Assembly (NCBI GenBank): GCA_012295275.1
Contig: CM022665.1
Span: forward strand, 19,298,150-19,362,149
DNA: 64,000 nt
DNA from: Chrysomallon squamiferum
Lineage: Eukaryota > Mollusca > Gastropoda > Neomphalida > Peltospiridae
Reading direction: 5' to 3'
Notes under the pieces: generated by a model
Seen by the model: the letters and a program-made list of their open reading frames with translations, nothing else
What the model was told of the DNA's origin: nothing
The model's database searches: none
Made by a program: the position numbers and the translations under genes
Shown: positions 13,475 through 25,424 of the stretch, in pieces
Numbering within the stretch: position 1 is the stretch's first letter
How the letters are laid out: every line of letters starts with the position of its first letter

Positions 13475-16400
13475 TAAGAAAGAAAGAAAAATTAAATTAA
13501 ATTAAAATAATGAAATAATAAAAACATTTTTGTCAGGAATGAGTGTGAGATTGACTTCTTTCCATCAGAAATTGGGGGGCAACCAGTTATAATAAAATTA
13601 ACATCATCGTAAAAATATTAACATAGATGATTAAACTATTCATTGATTTCATTCTCGATGATATAATGTCTGACGGTCAAGGCATTTGACCCGATCATGA
13701 ACATAAAAATTGTAATTTAGTTGGCTTTATAATTTTAAGTAAGATTTACCAAAGCGCAGACCTGATCGTCTGCTCAACTTCTTCGTCGATAAAAACCAAC
13801 AAAAACAAAAACATCCAAACCCTAACACAACCATATTACTATTTATTCTACAGAAAAGTAATCGTTTAAAATATTAATAATCACTTCAACCCTAACATTT
13901 AAGAAATTACCAGAGGATATTTTAATATTTGTTAATTTTAAAGATTTATGACAAAATGTGTATCAGAACTAATTTTGGATTGGATCGACTGCGTTGAATT
14001 ATTTAAGAATGATATAAATTCAGTATCGTATAATGTTGAAAATGTTTTGTTAGAGTTCTTTAATGTTTAAATTCAAATACAAAGTTCATATTTAAAAAAA
14101 TAAATAAAATAAAAATTGTATTTTCATAATCTTTATTTTTGCCGCTGTGCCCTCATAGTCTGAAACATTTCGACTCAGTGCCATTAACTTAGTTAAAACG
14201 ACAAATTATCCGGCATTGGAACCAATTAAAAATTAAATTCTCAAGGAATAAACAAAATGCGCCTGCCTAAATGACTGTGACAGTTAGTGAATTTTTTTAC
14301 TAAAAAAAAACAAAAACAAAAAACAACAACCTAAAAACAACAGAGTTGATAAAATAATATTTAAAACTATACAAACCAATTTATTATTTATTACTGCAAT
14401 AATAATAATAATATGTTATGTTATCTTCGTTTCTGAGTCAGGATGCTGATATGATAATGGCTGACATCAGTACAACTCATCTCAGATCACAAGTTGTTGA
14501 TTTTACTTATCCATACAATTTCGACGTGGCTACAGTCGTCGTGAAACGATCATCGGACGACGGCAGTTCTTACACTAGCTACGTTCACCTGTACAGATGG
14601 GAGATACACGCATGTATATGGAGTTCGCTAATTCTGACATACGTATTTATAAAAATAATAGAGAAAGTAAATCCGTTTTATAAAGACAAAAGAGTGAAAA
14701 ATAAGAGTGATCATTCGACTTCATTTTTCCGTTTGTATGGAGCACTTCTGAAACAAGGTAAACATTTTACAAGCCACATCTCGTCATCATTACATAACAT
14801 CGTTAGACTTGAATTGTATCGTTTTACAGTTAATCTATGATTCCAAGAAGAAAAAGTAGAAGCGTAGGAAAAAGAAACATCTCCCCAACATAAAAGAAAC
14901 AAACAAATAAAGCAAGCAAGCAAACATAACAGTTTATTATAATAATTAAAATAATTATCCAAAGTAAAATATATAAATATGTAAACCATTTCTTTTTTTA
15001 AATTTCAGAAAGAGTGTAACGAAATTTTTTTATGTCCATTAACCAACAAAATGTACAACTTGCACGCAGACACACTTTTTTCAACATCATCATTATTATT
15101 ATCGTTTTAAAATCGTATTAATATTAACTAAGAACACATAAAACAATCTTTTTATTTTTTTTGTGCACACAGGTGGCAGCCCTATAAAATCTGCATCTCA
15201 GACCAGAAGGCTTGTTTTGGGGTCATGGTGGATTTTTGCTATAATCATGGCTACTATCTACAGTGGAAATCTTATAGCTTTTTTAACAGTAAGAAAACTA
15301 AAGCTTCCATTTGATACCATAGCTGAAATGGTAGCACAAGAACGATATACGTGGGGAACATACGGCGGATCAAACTATCTTGAATTCTTTGAGGTAAGTA
15401 ATGTAAATGATGTCAGTGTGGAAAAGCCCATTCTAATATATTTGTATTCAAAACAGAAGCATCATTCTGCAGCAACCGAAAATTGAATAATAAATAAATA
15501 AATAAATAAATAAGCAAATAAATAAATCAAAACCCACTTTCTACTTTTAAGCTAAATGTTTTGTTAAAAATTAAAAGTAGCTGCGTACATATATGAGTTA
15601 TTAAATTCACAAACAGTTAATCCAAAAGCAAATCATGAATTTATTTATGACACTAAAATGTGGAAGCAACATTATAGCATTTAAATGTGTAAAAGATTCA
15701 GCTATCATGGTTTCAGTATAAAATTCTGATTTATTTTGAACTACTAACACATTTTTAAATATGATTCATTATATTAATTGTAATACATTAATTGAAATAT
15801 CTGAAATTTCTGTAATAATTCGACTGAAAAAATACAACTTTTGGGAAACAATAAAACATGCATTTATATCAGTTTTAGTAATGATGTTAATTTTGATGTG
15901 ACCAATGATGAAAAGAATAACTCTGTAAACTGACTAATCATTAATGTAAAATTTTATAACTGTTGTTTCAAAATACAAGGGGAAAAAATGTTCATATTGA
16001 AAAATATACATGTCAAGCAATTATAATAAAAACTGAATAAAGATTAAAAGTCTATCCTTTTCATATAGAGAAATACATAACTTGATCATGAAGTAACGAA
16101 ATTTATATAATTTATAAAATAAAATCCTTTGTAATCATCATTTCCAGACTTCGAATGACCGTAATTTTAGAAAAGTGGCTGAAGGATTTAAAAGATTTTC
16201 ACAACAAGATCCTTCTTCGTTAAGTACAAAGGCTGAAGAACATCGACTTAAAGTGTTGAATGGAAACTACTGTTTTATAGGTGGAAAACCAACACTCGAA
16301 TACTGGGTCAGTCAGAACTGCCAGCTCAAATTACTCAGTGAAGGATTTTATTCCTTGCTCTATGGAATTGGACTGCCGAAAAATTCACCTTACACAAGAC

Positions 16401-17198
16401 TCTTTTCTGAGCAGTGAGTATTATTTTGTATGCATTTTCATTTATGCTTTAAGTTAAATAATAAGACAATAATAGATGAATTTGGGAGTACATAGACAGT
16501 CAAAGTGACAACACACATTCAAACAGAAGATAATGGCTGTATGTTTGAAATGTGGACACCAGTGGGTTGAAACAGTTTTTAAATATAGAATATAACACTG
16601 CTAAGCAAAAAGCAATAAAATTAAATTAAAAAGTCAAGTAAAATAAAATAAAATAAAAACATAATTTTTAAAATTGTTGACTGTTTGATAGACCATCAGT
16701 AAGTGGCTGGACATAAAATGTACCTTATCTATCTGTCTGTCTGTCTGTCTGTCAGTTTGTCTATCTAATTTATCTGTGTGTGTGTGTGTGTGTGGGTGGG
16801 TGGGTGTGTGGGTGGAGAGAGAGAGAGAGAATCATTAAATAGTCATCAGTACCATTGCCTTAATATCAAACAAAATCAAAATTAAATTTTTAACGAACAA
16901 AATTAATGCCTAAATTAATTGATATATAATTCATTTAATAATTATTTATTTATTGCAATATTTATGTAGAATTATAGGACTTCACGAGACTGGTATAATG
17001 GCAATGATGAAGGCAAAATGGTGGCCAGCAAATGTATGCAATGTGGACAACAGGAAATACGCCAAACCAATCCAGTTAACAGACATTCAGTCTGCCTTTT
17101 ACATTCTATTGATTGGAATTGTGATGACACTTGTAATTCTTCTGTTAGAAGTTTTAATGTTCAAAATAAGAATGCACTTCAGACACCATCCGTCATAG
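5182..17198 (+). CDS. Ionotropic glutamate receptor-like / IR-type channel subunit (receptor A)
   Basis: Ten exons join in phase: 5182-5482, 5872-6035, 7312-7470, 11310-11480, 12353-12441, 12718-12805, 14442-14757, 15173-15393, 16148-16413, 16970-17198 (2004 nt, 667 aa). All junctions are GT-AG. Residues 1-260 form a short amino-terminal domain after a signal peptide. S1 starts near 265 (VKPFMFKENGQYNGF), with EPPDGKYG and GSWNGLVG. The ligand arginine is R339 in TTHLRSQVVDF. M1 is about 377-397, the pore ends LYGALLKQGG (K428 at the Q/R position), M3 is about 443-469 with YSGNLIAFLTV, S2 follows, and M4 is about 630-655. The family forms tetrameric cation channels in the plasma membrane. The start at 5182 is the most upstream ATG; the ATG at 5200 has a stronger CCACC context and gives a cleaner signal peptide. 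S2 lacks the usual ligand acid, so the agonist is unknown. The protein is shorter than canonical iGluRs (about 900 aa), mainly in the amino-terminal domain. Confidence 0.9.
6180..6530. repeat. Tetranucleotide microsatellites (TACA)n and (GATA)n
   Basis: Imperfect CATA/TACA units at about 6200-6245 pass into GATA/TAGA units at 6249-6315, with a second short GATA block near 6510-6522. They lie in intron 2 of receptor A. Confidence 0.9.
8810..10250 (+). pseudogene. Frameshifted relic of a repeated invertebrate ORF family (PIN-like protein type), intronic
   Basis: Conceptual translation in shifting frames gives a collinear series of segments that I recognise from a large, poorly characterised protein family present in many copies in invertebrate genomes. 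The segments are: 8866-9094 (ends MKKQRSNIFCDLQTKK); 9093-9305 (ETSFPDTSACFIDALCIIQK); 9301 onward (AVIFEVYRDSSITDAER); 9407-9550 (GHKIKQLRRFFSLAHNK then IIGNKTLYFHMD); a VIYVSEDVHA motif near 9640-9670; and a C-terminal tail at about 9930-10060 (AYNQAGGLFNETLKY, then WIKTDAG in another frame). There are at least four frame changes, several stops and an ATT microsatellite between 9817 and 9867, so it is dead. It sits inside intron 3 of receptor A on the same strand. The family assignment is from memory of motif patterns; the 5' limit is unclear. Confidence 0.6.
9817..9867. repeat. (ATT)n microsatellite
   Basis: About 17 uninterrupted ATT units splitting the intronic ORF relic. Confidence 0.95.
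10426..10561. repeat. (TTAT)n / (TTA)n compound microsatellite
   Basis: Alternating TTTA and TTA units in intron 3 of receptor A. Several long but meaningless open frames rich in I, Y, L and F arise from it. Confidence 0.95.
10734..10868. repeat. (ATT)n-(GTT)n compound microsatellite
   Basis: An ATT block followed by GTT, then ATT and CTA/CTG units. Its codon-periodic structure produces poly-Y and poly-C open frames that are artefacts. Confidence 0.95.
12536..12596. repeat. (GA)n microsatellite
   Basis: Thirty uninterrupted GA units in the short intron between the two S1 exons (exons 5 and 6) of receptor A. Confidence 0.97.
13424..13475. repeat. (AAT)n microsatellite
   Basis: About 16 AAT units inside intron 6 of receptor A (12806-14441). 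The rest of that intron shows nothing recognisable. Confidence 0.95.
16726..16832. repeat. (CTGT)n-(TG)n-(GGGT)n-(GA)n compound microsatellite
   Basis: Four adjacent simple-repeat blocks in the last intron of receptor A (16414-16969). Confidence 0.9.
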
Positions 17199-17441
17199 AG
17201 AGATTATGTGAAAACATAATATGAAACATATCAAAGTATACTTTTATCAATATTCAAAGTGATAATAATGTGAACTATAAATTATTTCTGTTTTTATGAA
17301 TTCATGAATTCATTATAGGAAAGTTGTAACGCACAGCTTAGTGTTTATAATGTTTATAATGTTGTAATTTAATGTTTATATTGTAATATTGAAAAGAAGC
17401 TTTTCATTGTATAAATGAACATACTCATACAGTCATATTCA

Positions 17442-17482
<41 letters not shown>

Positions 17483-17490
17483 CAATTCTG
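17199..17490. other. Convergent 3' ends of receptor A and receptor B
   Basis: Only 292 bp separate the two stop codons, so the 3' UTRs must be very short or overlap as antisense. A CA-dinucleotide run occupies 17443-17480. I found no canonical AATAAA in either direction within this gap, which favours overlapping 3' UTRs or variant poly(A) signals. Confidence 0.7.
17443..17480. repeat. (CA)n microsatellite
   Basis: Nineteen CA units, immediately downstream of the receptor B stop codon (in its 3' direction). Confidence 0.97.
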
Positions 17491-19301
17491 TTATTCAGGA
17501 CTGTATTCAAGATCTACTTTGGTAATTTTGTTACTTCTTTTAAATAAATGTCGACATACACTTTTGACTGCACATATCTCTATGACAAGTGACATAGCTG
17601 AGAGAACAATACCCATACACAGAATGTAAAAAGCTGTTTGTAGATCTTCAAGGTCAATGGTTCGTGCTGTTCTGGGATCTGACTGGCCGCACGTTGTGTT
17701 GGACATTTTTGCATGTGCCCTCTTTAAAGCTTCGTCTAAAAGTCCATTTTGGGTCATTTCCATCAACCTGTAACATACAGTTATATACAATTATTATTAA
17801 TATTTCTCTTCATAAGTGTCTTGTTAACAATAAAAAAAGAATAATACTGGATATTCTCAGAATGTGTTTTCCATCCTTTTTATATAATTTTGTTTGTTTG
17901 TTTGTTTGTTTGTTTTATTTTTTATTGTTATTTTTTTTTTTTTTTTTTTTTTTTTTATCTTCAAATGTGAATTCAAATCCAGTTGTTTCTAACTAAAATA
18001 ATATTTACTTCATAGAGGCCAAGAGATAATATGAAAAAAAGAAAAATTACATGTCAGGCTAAACTGTTTCATTCAGTTAGTTTCTGTCATAAATTATGAA
18101 TTTTTTCCACTAATTTAATTACATTAATGAAATGATGGACACTAAATAACAAACAAACAGACCGGTTGAAATGCATTAAGGTGCCACTGAACATCAGTTC
18201 ATTTGTTCATTCTTCTTTTAAATTTTTTCTTTCAATATTCCATAATTCATTCATTCGTTCGTTGACTCTTTCATTCATTCATCTATTCTAATTATTCTAC
18301 TGATCAACTCACTTTAACGAGAAGAGTTTAGTGAAATCTGAGTTTAGTGGGAAACCAAACGTGTACAGTACAGGGACTGACAGTGCAGGGACAATCAGCT
18401 GAAGATTGCAGTCACTGAGCGCCCAGGAACTGATGTGATGGTAGTGAGCGACAAACACGTAGGATCCTTCCAGTAATTTCACTTTGTGTTTCTTTTCATC
18501 TCGGTCCAGAAACGCCGCTTTGTGCTTTTCATCAACACTTGGCCAAAGCATTTTATCCTGCCCCTATTAAATTTAACTGATATACATAATTTTTTTAAAT
18601 GAATGTTTGTTACTATTTTGTATTTATCAAAAAAAAAAAAAAAAAAAAAATTATATATCAGGTATAATTTTTAATGAAAAGGCTTAAGTAAAAAGGAAAA
18701 GCTTGCCTAACAAATAAATGACTCGTGAACATTAATTAAAATTGATTATTTGTTTTTGTATATTATGGTTTTTAAATACTTAATATAGGATAAGAAGATG
18801 CATGCATTCATATGTATTAATAAATAGCTAAATAACTACGTACTGGACAAATCTAAACAGACAGACACCCATTCATAATAACCTGACCTGTTTAAGTTTT
18901 GAGAAGTAGTAATTTCCTTGCGCTCCCCACTTCAGAGAATCGTCTTGAAGTAGGTCTGCTAGAGTCTTATATTTGAGTACCTCTTTATTCACAGACAGAA
19001 AGGCTATCAGGTTGGTGCAGTAGGCGGCAGCGATGATGGTACAGAACATAGCCCAGGTTGCGATTAACAAGCGTCCCGACAGAGAATGAGGTAAATTACG
19101 TCCACCTCAAATGAAATTTAATGTCTTATGGACTATAAAATTTGCATATGTTTCGATACTAGAGAAAAGATTATTTTCAAATGTTAATATGTACAAAAGT
19201 TGTATTTAATCAATATGAGGACACATTCGTAGCGACCGACACAGACAGAGAAAAAAGAGAGACACGGAAATACATTACTAAACACCAACAAAACAACAAC
19301 A

Positions 19302-19339
<38 letters not shown>

Positions 19340-20029
19340 CGAAGAAGAATTATTTAAATAAGAACATACGCACCTTGTCTTAGAAGAGAACCATAAATAT
19401 ACCAGAAAAAATTGAACTTCAGTTTCCAGTATGATCTAGGTCTGGTCTTCTCGTAGAAAGGATTAACGGATTCCACAAACGAAATGAATACAACTACAAC
19501 AACCACTGACACTCCAATACAGACAAACACGATAAGGCGGAATGGGTTTAAAAGAGTTTTCCACTTAATGTTGTTTACTCCAGGCTTTTTTAAAATGACG
19601 ACAACACGATCCCAGAAATAAGGTACACTGAAATCCATCACGTTTACTCTTTCCGTTCGTGGAATCAGAGGAGCAGCAATGAAATCTATCTTCTAAAGCG
19701 AGAGAAATGCTTTTAGCTTCATTTAGTCATATATTATAACAACATCTTACGTAATTATGGTTGGCAATATCCTGTAATACATTCCTCAGTATGCAGAATA
19801 TAATTTAAATATTAATGTATTGTAATAATCATAATTTAACTGAGTGATTACTTTATGAATGAAAGAGTGTAATACATTATTTTTTTTTCTAACTGCATAA
19901 TTTAAAGTAATTATAAATTTGAACGTAATGTAAAATCAGCTGTGTTTGAAATTAAACTTTATACAGCAGTAAATTAACGGTAGCAGCAGAGATGGCAATA
20001 ATTATAGGTAGTATCTTTAATAAACAAAT

Positions 20030-20115
<86 letters not shown>

Positions 20116-20346
20116 TAAAATAAGAATTAAAAACTCATTTATTTAACAAGAATGGAAACCTGACTAATGATTTCTCCCACAATGCCATTATACTCTCCTT
20201 TCTCTGTTTCTTTACCCCACTTTCCATCTGCAGGTTCCACAACTGTGTATCTGTTATAAATATTAAATATCACAAAATAATAATGTTTTTCAAACAGTTG
20301 TTTTTTATCGTTTTTATTTACCATCAGATCCTTTTAATCTTTCCTG

Positions 20347-20388
<42 letters not shown>

Positions 20389-22466
20389 TGAAAAACAAAA
20401 TAAATACAGAATCAAAATAAAGGCAGATCACAGTTGTTATAAACTATCAAGACAGCACAATTTTGCTAATATTTACTAATTACTATGATTAGTATGAAAC
20501 CAGTCTTTCAACTTAAAAAAAGAAGGAAAAAAAGTGTAGTACAAAATATTTATTTAAAAAAGAAATAAGTTCGTGCACGACATTCTAAATGTCACACAAA
20601 AAATTAAGAATCTTTCATTTTTCTTTTAATATCTTAACTGTAGAGAAAAATAAAGCATACCTTTCGTGATAACATGTGTTTAAATTGTTTTATTATCTTT
20701 GTGGTTTTTGAAGGTTTTGTTTGATGAAGGTTGATTAAGCGGGTTGATTGCTGTGATGTTTAAATGTTAATTAATTAACTTACTTGAAGTGTAAGGCTGT
20801 TGAAAGGAAATCCAATATGTCTATACATAATCCACTGTATATCGCGTGCCCTTTGATGACTGTCCGAATAACAAAATTTGTGCTCTAAAATGAAAGTGTG
20901 ATAAATATTTATATTAAAAAATATATATATATATTATTTTAACTATAATGTTACAATCTATTAGTTATTGTTACTATTGTTGTTGTTATTGTTGTTTTTG
21001 TTGTTGTTGTTATTATTATTATTATCATCATCATCATCATTATTATTACTATTACTACTACGATGATGATAATGATCAATGATAAAACAAACAAAATATA
21101 TATATATATATATGTATATAAGTAATTTTTATTTGATTTATTTGTAGAAGATATATGAAAGTAATAAAGTAAATAAGACAATTGAAGTTAATGTCATGTG
21201 ACTAATATTCAGATTTATGTGCTTTCCTGTCTATTGGGAACTACATTAAAATAATCTTAGTGTGATCTGAAATTACATGACTGAAACGTATAGACAGATA
21301 TAGAGATAAATTACGTTAATCAGCTAATAGCCAATTTTCTTTGTTTAACAACTCAGTATATTTACAACAAAAGAAACTTGCTGCTGTGTGATTTTTTATT
21401 GATAAGCTGAAAAGGGTGATTTATAAATGCTCTGTCACAGACAGTAATGCACGTATCTACGTTTTCAAACATGTAGCAAGACCAAAGATTATTTATGCTG
21501 CGACCCTTAAGGCATCATGCAAAGCTTTTGCCTGTGGAACTCTCAAATGTGGTAAATTAAATAATTAGTACATCTCACCGGTAAAGTAGCAACTGTCAGA
21601 TTCATGTTACTTAAACCTTGTGTTGTATTTGGAAACAGATACTTTTGATCAATCTTTGGTGAGTGAAATATTTCACATGAATTTCTTGTTTTCTGCGAAC
21701 ATCTCCTGCAACTTTTGATGTTATACCGCTGTAAAGTAAATTGTAATAATAATTTTAAAAAAATAAATAAAAAAAACCCCAGCCAATTCCAGATTTATTT
21801 TACTTCAAGGCATATACAGATCTTTTTAGTCTTGGAAAAATGTCTGAAAGTAACGAATAGACGATTTGCATCACGAAAATCTTTTCTATTTTAAGTAATG
21901 TAATTTGTCATTGCATGCTTTCTGTACTTTATTTCCGTGATAAAATAATTACTTTTTTTAAAATGAATAAATAATATAGCTCAAGAAAGCACTGGATAAA
22001 AACGCTTAAAGTGAAAAACATCAGCAGTATCTGATCACCTTTTCCGTGTAGATATTTCTTTGACGCGACAGAATGGTGATCAGGGCTACGTTGAGAAATG
22101 TTAACTGAAGTTCTTCAAAATGTATCTTCATATCAGATGTGACACCAACTAGCCACAGAGATCTCAAGTCAAATGCTGAAAATCTTGGTAAGGATTCATG
22201 GAATTCCTGTATCTTTTAAGCACCAATATTTATAAATATGTATAAAAGTGTGTTTGTCTGCATGTGTATTTGCATTTCTGTGTGCGACTGTACGGGTACA
22301 TTTGAAGTATATTCTGTGTATATATACGTGTTTGTTTATTGCTTTGTGTGTTATCTCTCATACTCATTTCACAGAAAACGAGATTTTTCCGTTCTTTTTC
22401 TAAATGGCAGTATATTTAAAATGTTATCATATATAAAATGTAACATATATTAAAACAGACTTTTGA

Positions 22467-22498
<32 letters not shown>

Positions 22499-24577
22499 AT
22501 AATAATAATAATAAAAATAATAATAATCATAATCATAATAATAATAATCTTCATTGCTTAAATTTATATATTTTTTAAAATATACATTTTAACTACTTTG
22601 AAATCTTATTTTGAATTTAAACATTTTAACTGCAAACCGTCTTTGCAGAGAGAAACACAAAATACCTGCAACAACTGGGTCCTCGTTTATAGTCACTGAG
22701 ACTGACCCCCCACACACACACACACACACACATACACACACAAACACATACACCAAACATACACACACACATATACACACACGCGCGCGCATGCACTCAC
22801 ATACACATACACCAGACTAATGAAGATAACCTGTACCTTGTCAGTAAGATTACGAAGTCCTCGTGCAGAACATATTACTAGAACAGTAAGATACAGATTC
22901 TGTTCCACGGATTCTCGATACAGCGGACGAACAGACGCAGTGAAAGTGTCGATATCAGACGTGTCGACGTTCAGCATTGTAACTATCACATTTTCTCGTG
23001 GTATAATATTTTCTACCGTTAGATGAGGTTCTGTGAATAAGAACACAATTTACATTGTGAAAATATTAATATATCTACTCAGTCATGAGGAAATACATGT
23101 TTACATTTATCTAAATACACATACACACACGCACACACAGAGACATACAGAGATACAGACACATGCTCAGAAACGTGCGTGTACACCAAATATATGTACA
23201 TATAAATGTCTTAATAATATATAATGTATGTAATTAAGTTATCGAATACTTTATAGTCCATACCTGATGTATTGTCATATACAACCAGAATTCTTCTCCA
23301 GTACATGTCATCAGCGATGCTGTATAAAACAGTGGCCGTAGTACACAAGTTGACAGTTTCGTTGAGCGGCTGGTTTTCAACGATAGGAGCACATCTTATT
23401 ATACTGCAGCCCGAAATATTCGTAGTTTGAACTCGCATTTCACACGGTTTTGTCTTGGGTGGACACTGGCGACCCAGTTCTGCAAGTTCTGATCCAGTAG
23501 AGTTTTAACAAATAAAGAATACGAATATATGGATAAATGAAAGCGTTGCTACGGTTATATTCTAAATGCCTTATTGTAACGAAAATGCTACCATAAATGG
23601 ATGTTAATTCTGAAGCTCAGGTTTGTACGTATTATTAATAATCAAAACATGTACTCATTAAATGTTAATAATGTATATAATAAATAAATAATACTGGGTA
23701 ACTGTTAGTAAACTATATGCACATAAAAATAATTGATACTTGTTGACAAACCATAAAATATTACTACAAGAATATTGATAAATCATTTATTTCTATGCAG
23801 TTTTTAATGAAAAAAAAAAATTAATGTAGTATATAATTTACATGCACTAATTATAGAAACAAATTGTAGATTAATTAGGAAATGTAAAATGAAACGTGCT
23901 GAAAGAGATCGATAATAGTGATTCATTTTAATCAAAATGTTCGTGAATTTGATAGCTAGATGAAGAAACGTGCATTTTAAATGGTTGTAGTAATAATAAT
24001 AATAATAATTGGTGACTTATTTTAACACTTGCTAAATATTTAAAATGAAGTTTTAATAATGGATCATTTAACTGATATAGAAATATTTTTACATAGCGAT
24101 TTTCTTCTTCTTTTTTAAAGAAAAAGTAATAAATAATTACAAGACAAAATGTCGTCGTCGTCTTCTTCTTCTTCCTCTTATTATTATTATTATTATTATT
24201 ATTAGCAGTAGTAGTATTTAACTACTACAATGATTGCTATATCTACCACTGCTGCCACTATTATTAATGCTATTACTACTGCTGCTGCTATTTCTATTAC
24301 TATTATCTCTACCGCTATTACTATTACTACTACGATTATTAATGTTGTTATTACTGCTGCTGCTACTAATACTTCTACTACTAATACTACTGCTAATAAT
24401 AGCAATAACAACAACAACAAACATACCAACAACCATACTACAACAAGAACAACAATAATAGTGCATATACATACCCGTTTCTCTGCCACTGACAAGGCGA
24501 ACATAACAGAATAGGATCAGTTCAGTAAACGACAAGACAAATAAATGTGTTTTAAAACGAGCTGACAGATAAGTCAT
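17491..24577 (-). CDS. Ionotropic glutamate receptor-like / IR-type channel subunit (receptor B)
   Basis: Eleven minus-strand exons: 24577-24475, 23479-23264, 23030-22837, 22206-22039, 21728-21579, 20884-20784, 20250-20160, 19692-19374, 19105-18888, 18557-18313, 17767-17491 (2082 nt, 693 aa). Exon 1 holds a signal peptide ([19 protein letters not shown]). Residues to about 275 form the amino-terminal domain. S1 contains EPADGKWG and [10 protein letters not shown]. The conserved ligand arginine is R356 in [12 protein letters not shown]1 is about 393-413, the pore reads [11 protein letters not shown] (R446 at the Q/R position), M3 is about 460-486 ending [11 protein letters not shown], and M4 is about 640-668 ([12 protein letters not shown]). 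S2 has [11 protein letters not shown] where canonical receptors have an acidic ligand contact. The exon 3 donor could be AAG|GTACAG (used here) or CAG|GTTATC six bases later. Exon sizes 101, 91 and 218 are identical to receptor C, which shows a recent common origin. Agonist unknown. Confidence 0.9.
17936..17957. repeat. Poly-T run with preceding GTTT units
   Basis: GTTT units at about 17890-17912 and a poly-T run in the last intron of receptor B. On the sense strand this is poly-A. Confidence 0.9.
20034..20112. repeat. (GA)n microsatellite
   Basis: About 39 uninterrupted GA units. It starts 48 bp downstream (in the gene sense) of the receptor B exon 7 donor, so it is a CT-rich tract in the intron between S1 exons 7 and 8. 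Confidence 0.97.
22475..22550. repeat. (ACT)n-(AAT)n microsatellite
   Basis: ACT units followed by AAT and AATC units, in intron 3 of receptor B. Confidence 0.9.
22708..22812. repeat. (CA)n compound microsatellite
   Basis: CA, CATA and CG units preceded by a short C run, ending about 25 bp from the receptor B exon 3 donor. Threonine/histidine open frames here are artefacts. Confidence 0.92.
24150..24440. repeat. Long degenerate trinucleotide repeat (CTT/TTA/CTA/CTG)
   Basis: Nearly 300 bp of period-3 sequence mixing CTT, ATT, ACT, GCT and AAC units in intron 1 of receptor B, ending about 35 bp downstream of the exon 1 donor. It is open in several frames on both strands but has no gene-like composition. 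Confidence 0.9.
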
Positions 24578-25330
24578 CCTTCAGCATGTACTACAAGAAC
24601 AGTGAAATAACAATGTGGGGAGCTTGCTTTATATGTAGAGAACAAAGAAGCATCGAAAAGCAGTTCCAGTTTTTTTTTTTTTTTCTTCTTTTTATTGAAC
24701 TCTGATATCGTGTGAATATAAACAATTCACCCATCTGTCCTTTTTTGCCTTCGTTTCCTAGTTGGCTGTTTTATTTCAGCACTGATATTCGTAACAGCTA
24801 CCTTTATAACACATGCAATTTGTTATGTACGATGGACAGATTTAATAAAACATTAAATGCATAAATCTGTTTGTCTTGCATGATGGTAAAGTAGCCAGTT
24901 CATGTGTTGAGATATCCGGATCGTATCCATTCTTCTATCCAAGGTTAGATCAAAACATAAATCTGTCAAATGTTTGCGAACCAGATGTATTATTATCATT
25001 TGAATCACGCTTGTCTCGAGTGTCGCCACATTTGATGTTTATAATAAAGTACTGTGCCAAACTGATACTTACCTGCTGTGTGTGGTGTCTTGCATTGGAT
25101 TATACTTCCTATTATGCACATAAATGGATAGTATCTGTACGAAAACTGACAGGAATTAAAATGTTCTGTTTGGCCTATTTATTTATTCTGTTATTATTGT
25201 TATTATAATGTTTTGTTTTGTTGTTTTTTTTAATGTGTAAGATAAGCTATTAATAATCAAGATATGTGAATTAAAATGAGTAAGTAATTAACAAGCAAAA
25301 GGAATAGGCCTGAAATAGGTTAATTCTTGA

Positions 25331-25331
<1 letters not shown>

Positions 25332-25424
<93 letters not shown>
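25332..25424. repeat. (ATT)n-(GTT)n microsatellite
   Basis: About 14 ATT units followed by about 16 GTT units. It has the same compound architecture as the block at 10734-10868. Confidence 0.95.

Noticed and set aside
24202-24577. Long overlapping open frames on both strands (poly-L/V/I/T/S/N)
   Set aside because: They follow a degenerate trinucleotide repeat. Only the 24577-24475 part is coding (exon 1 of receptor B).
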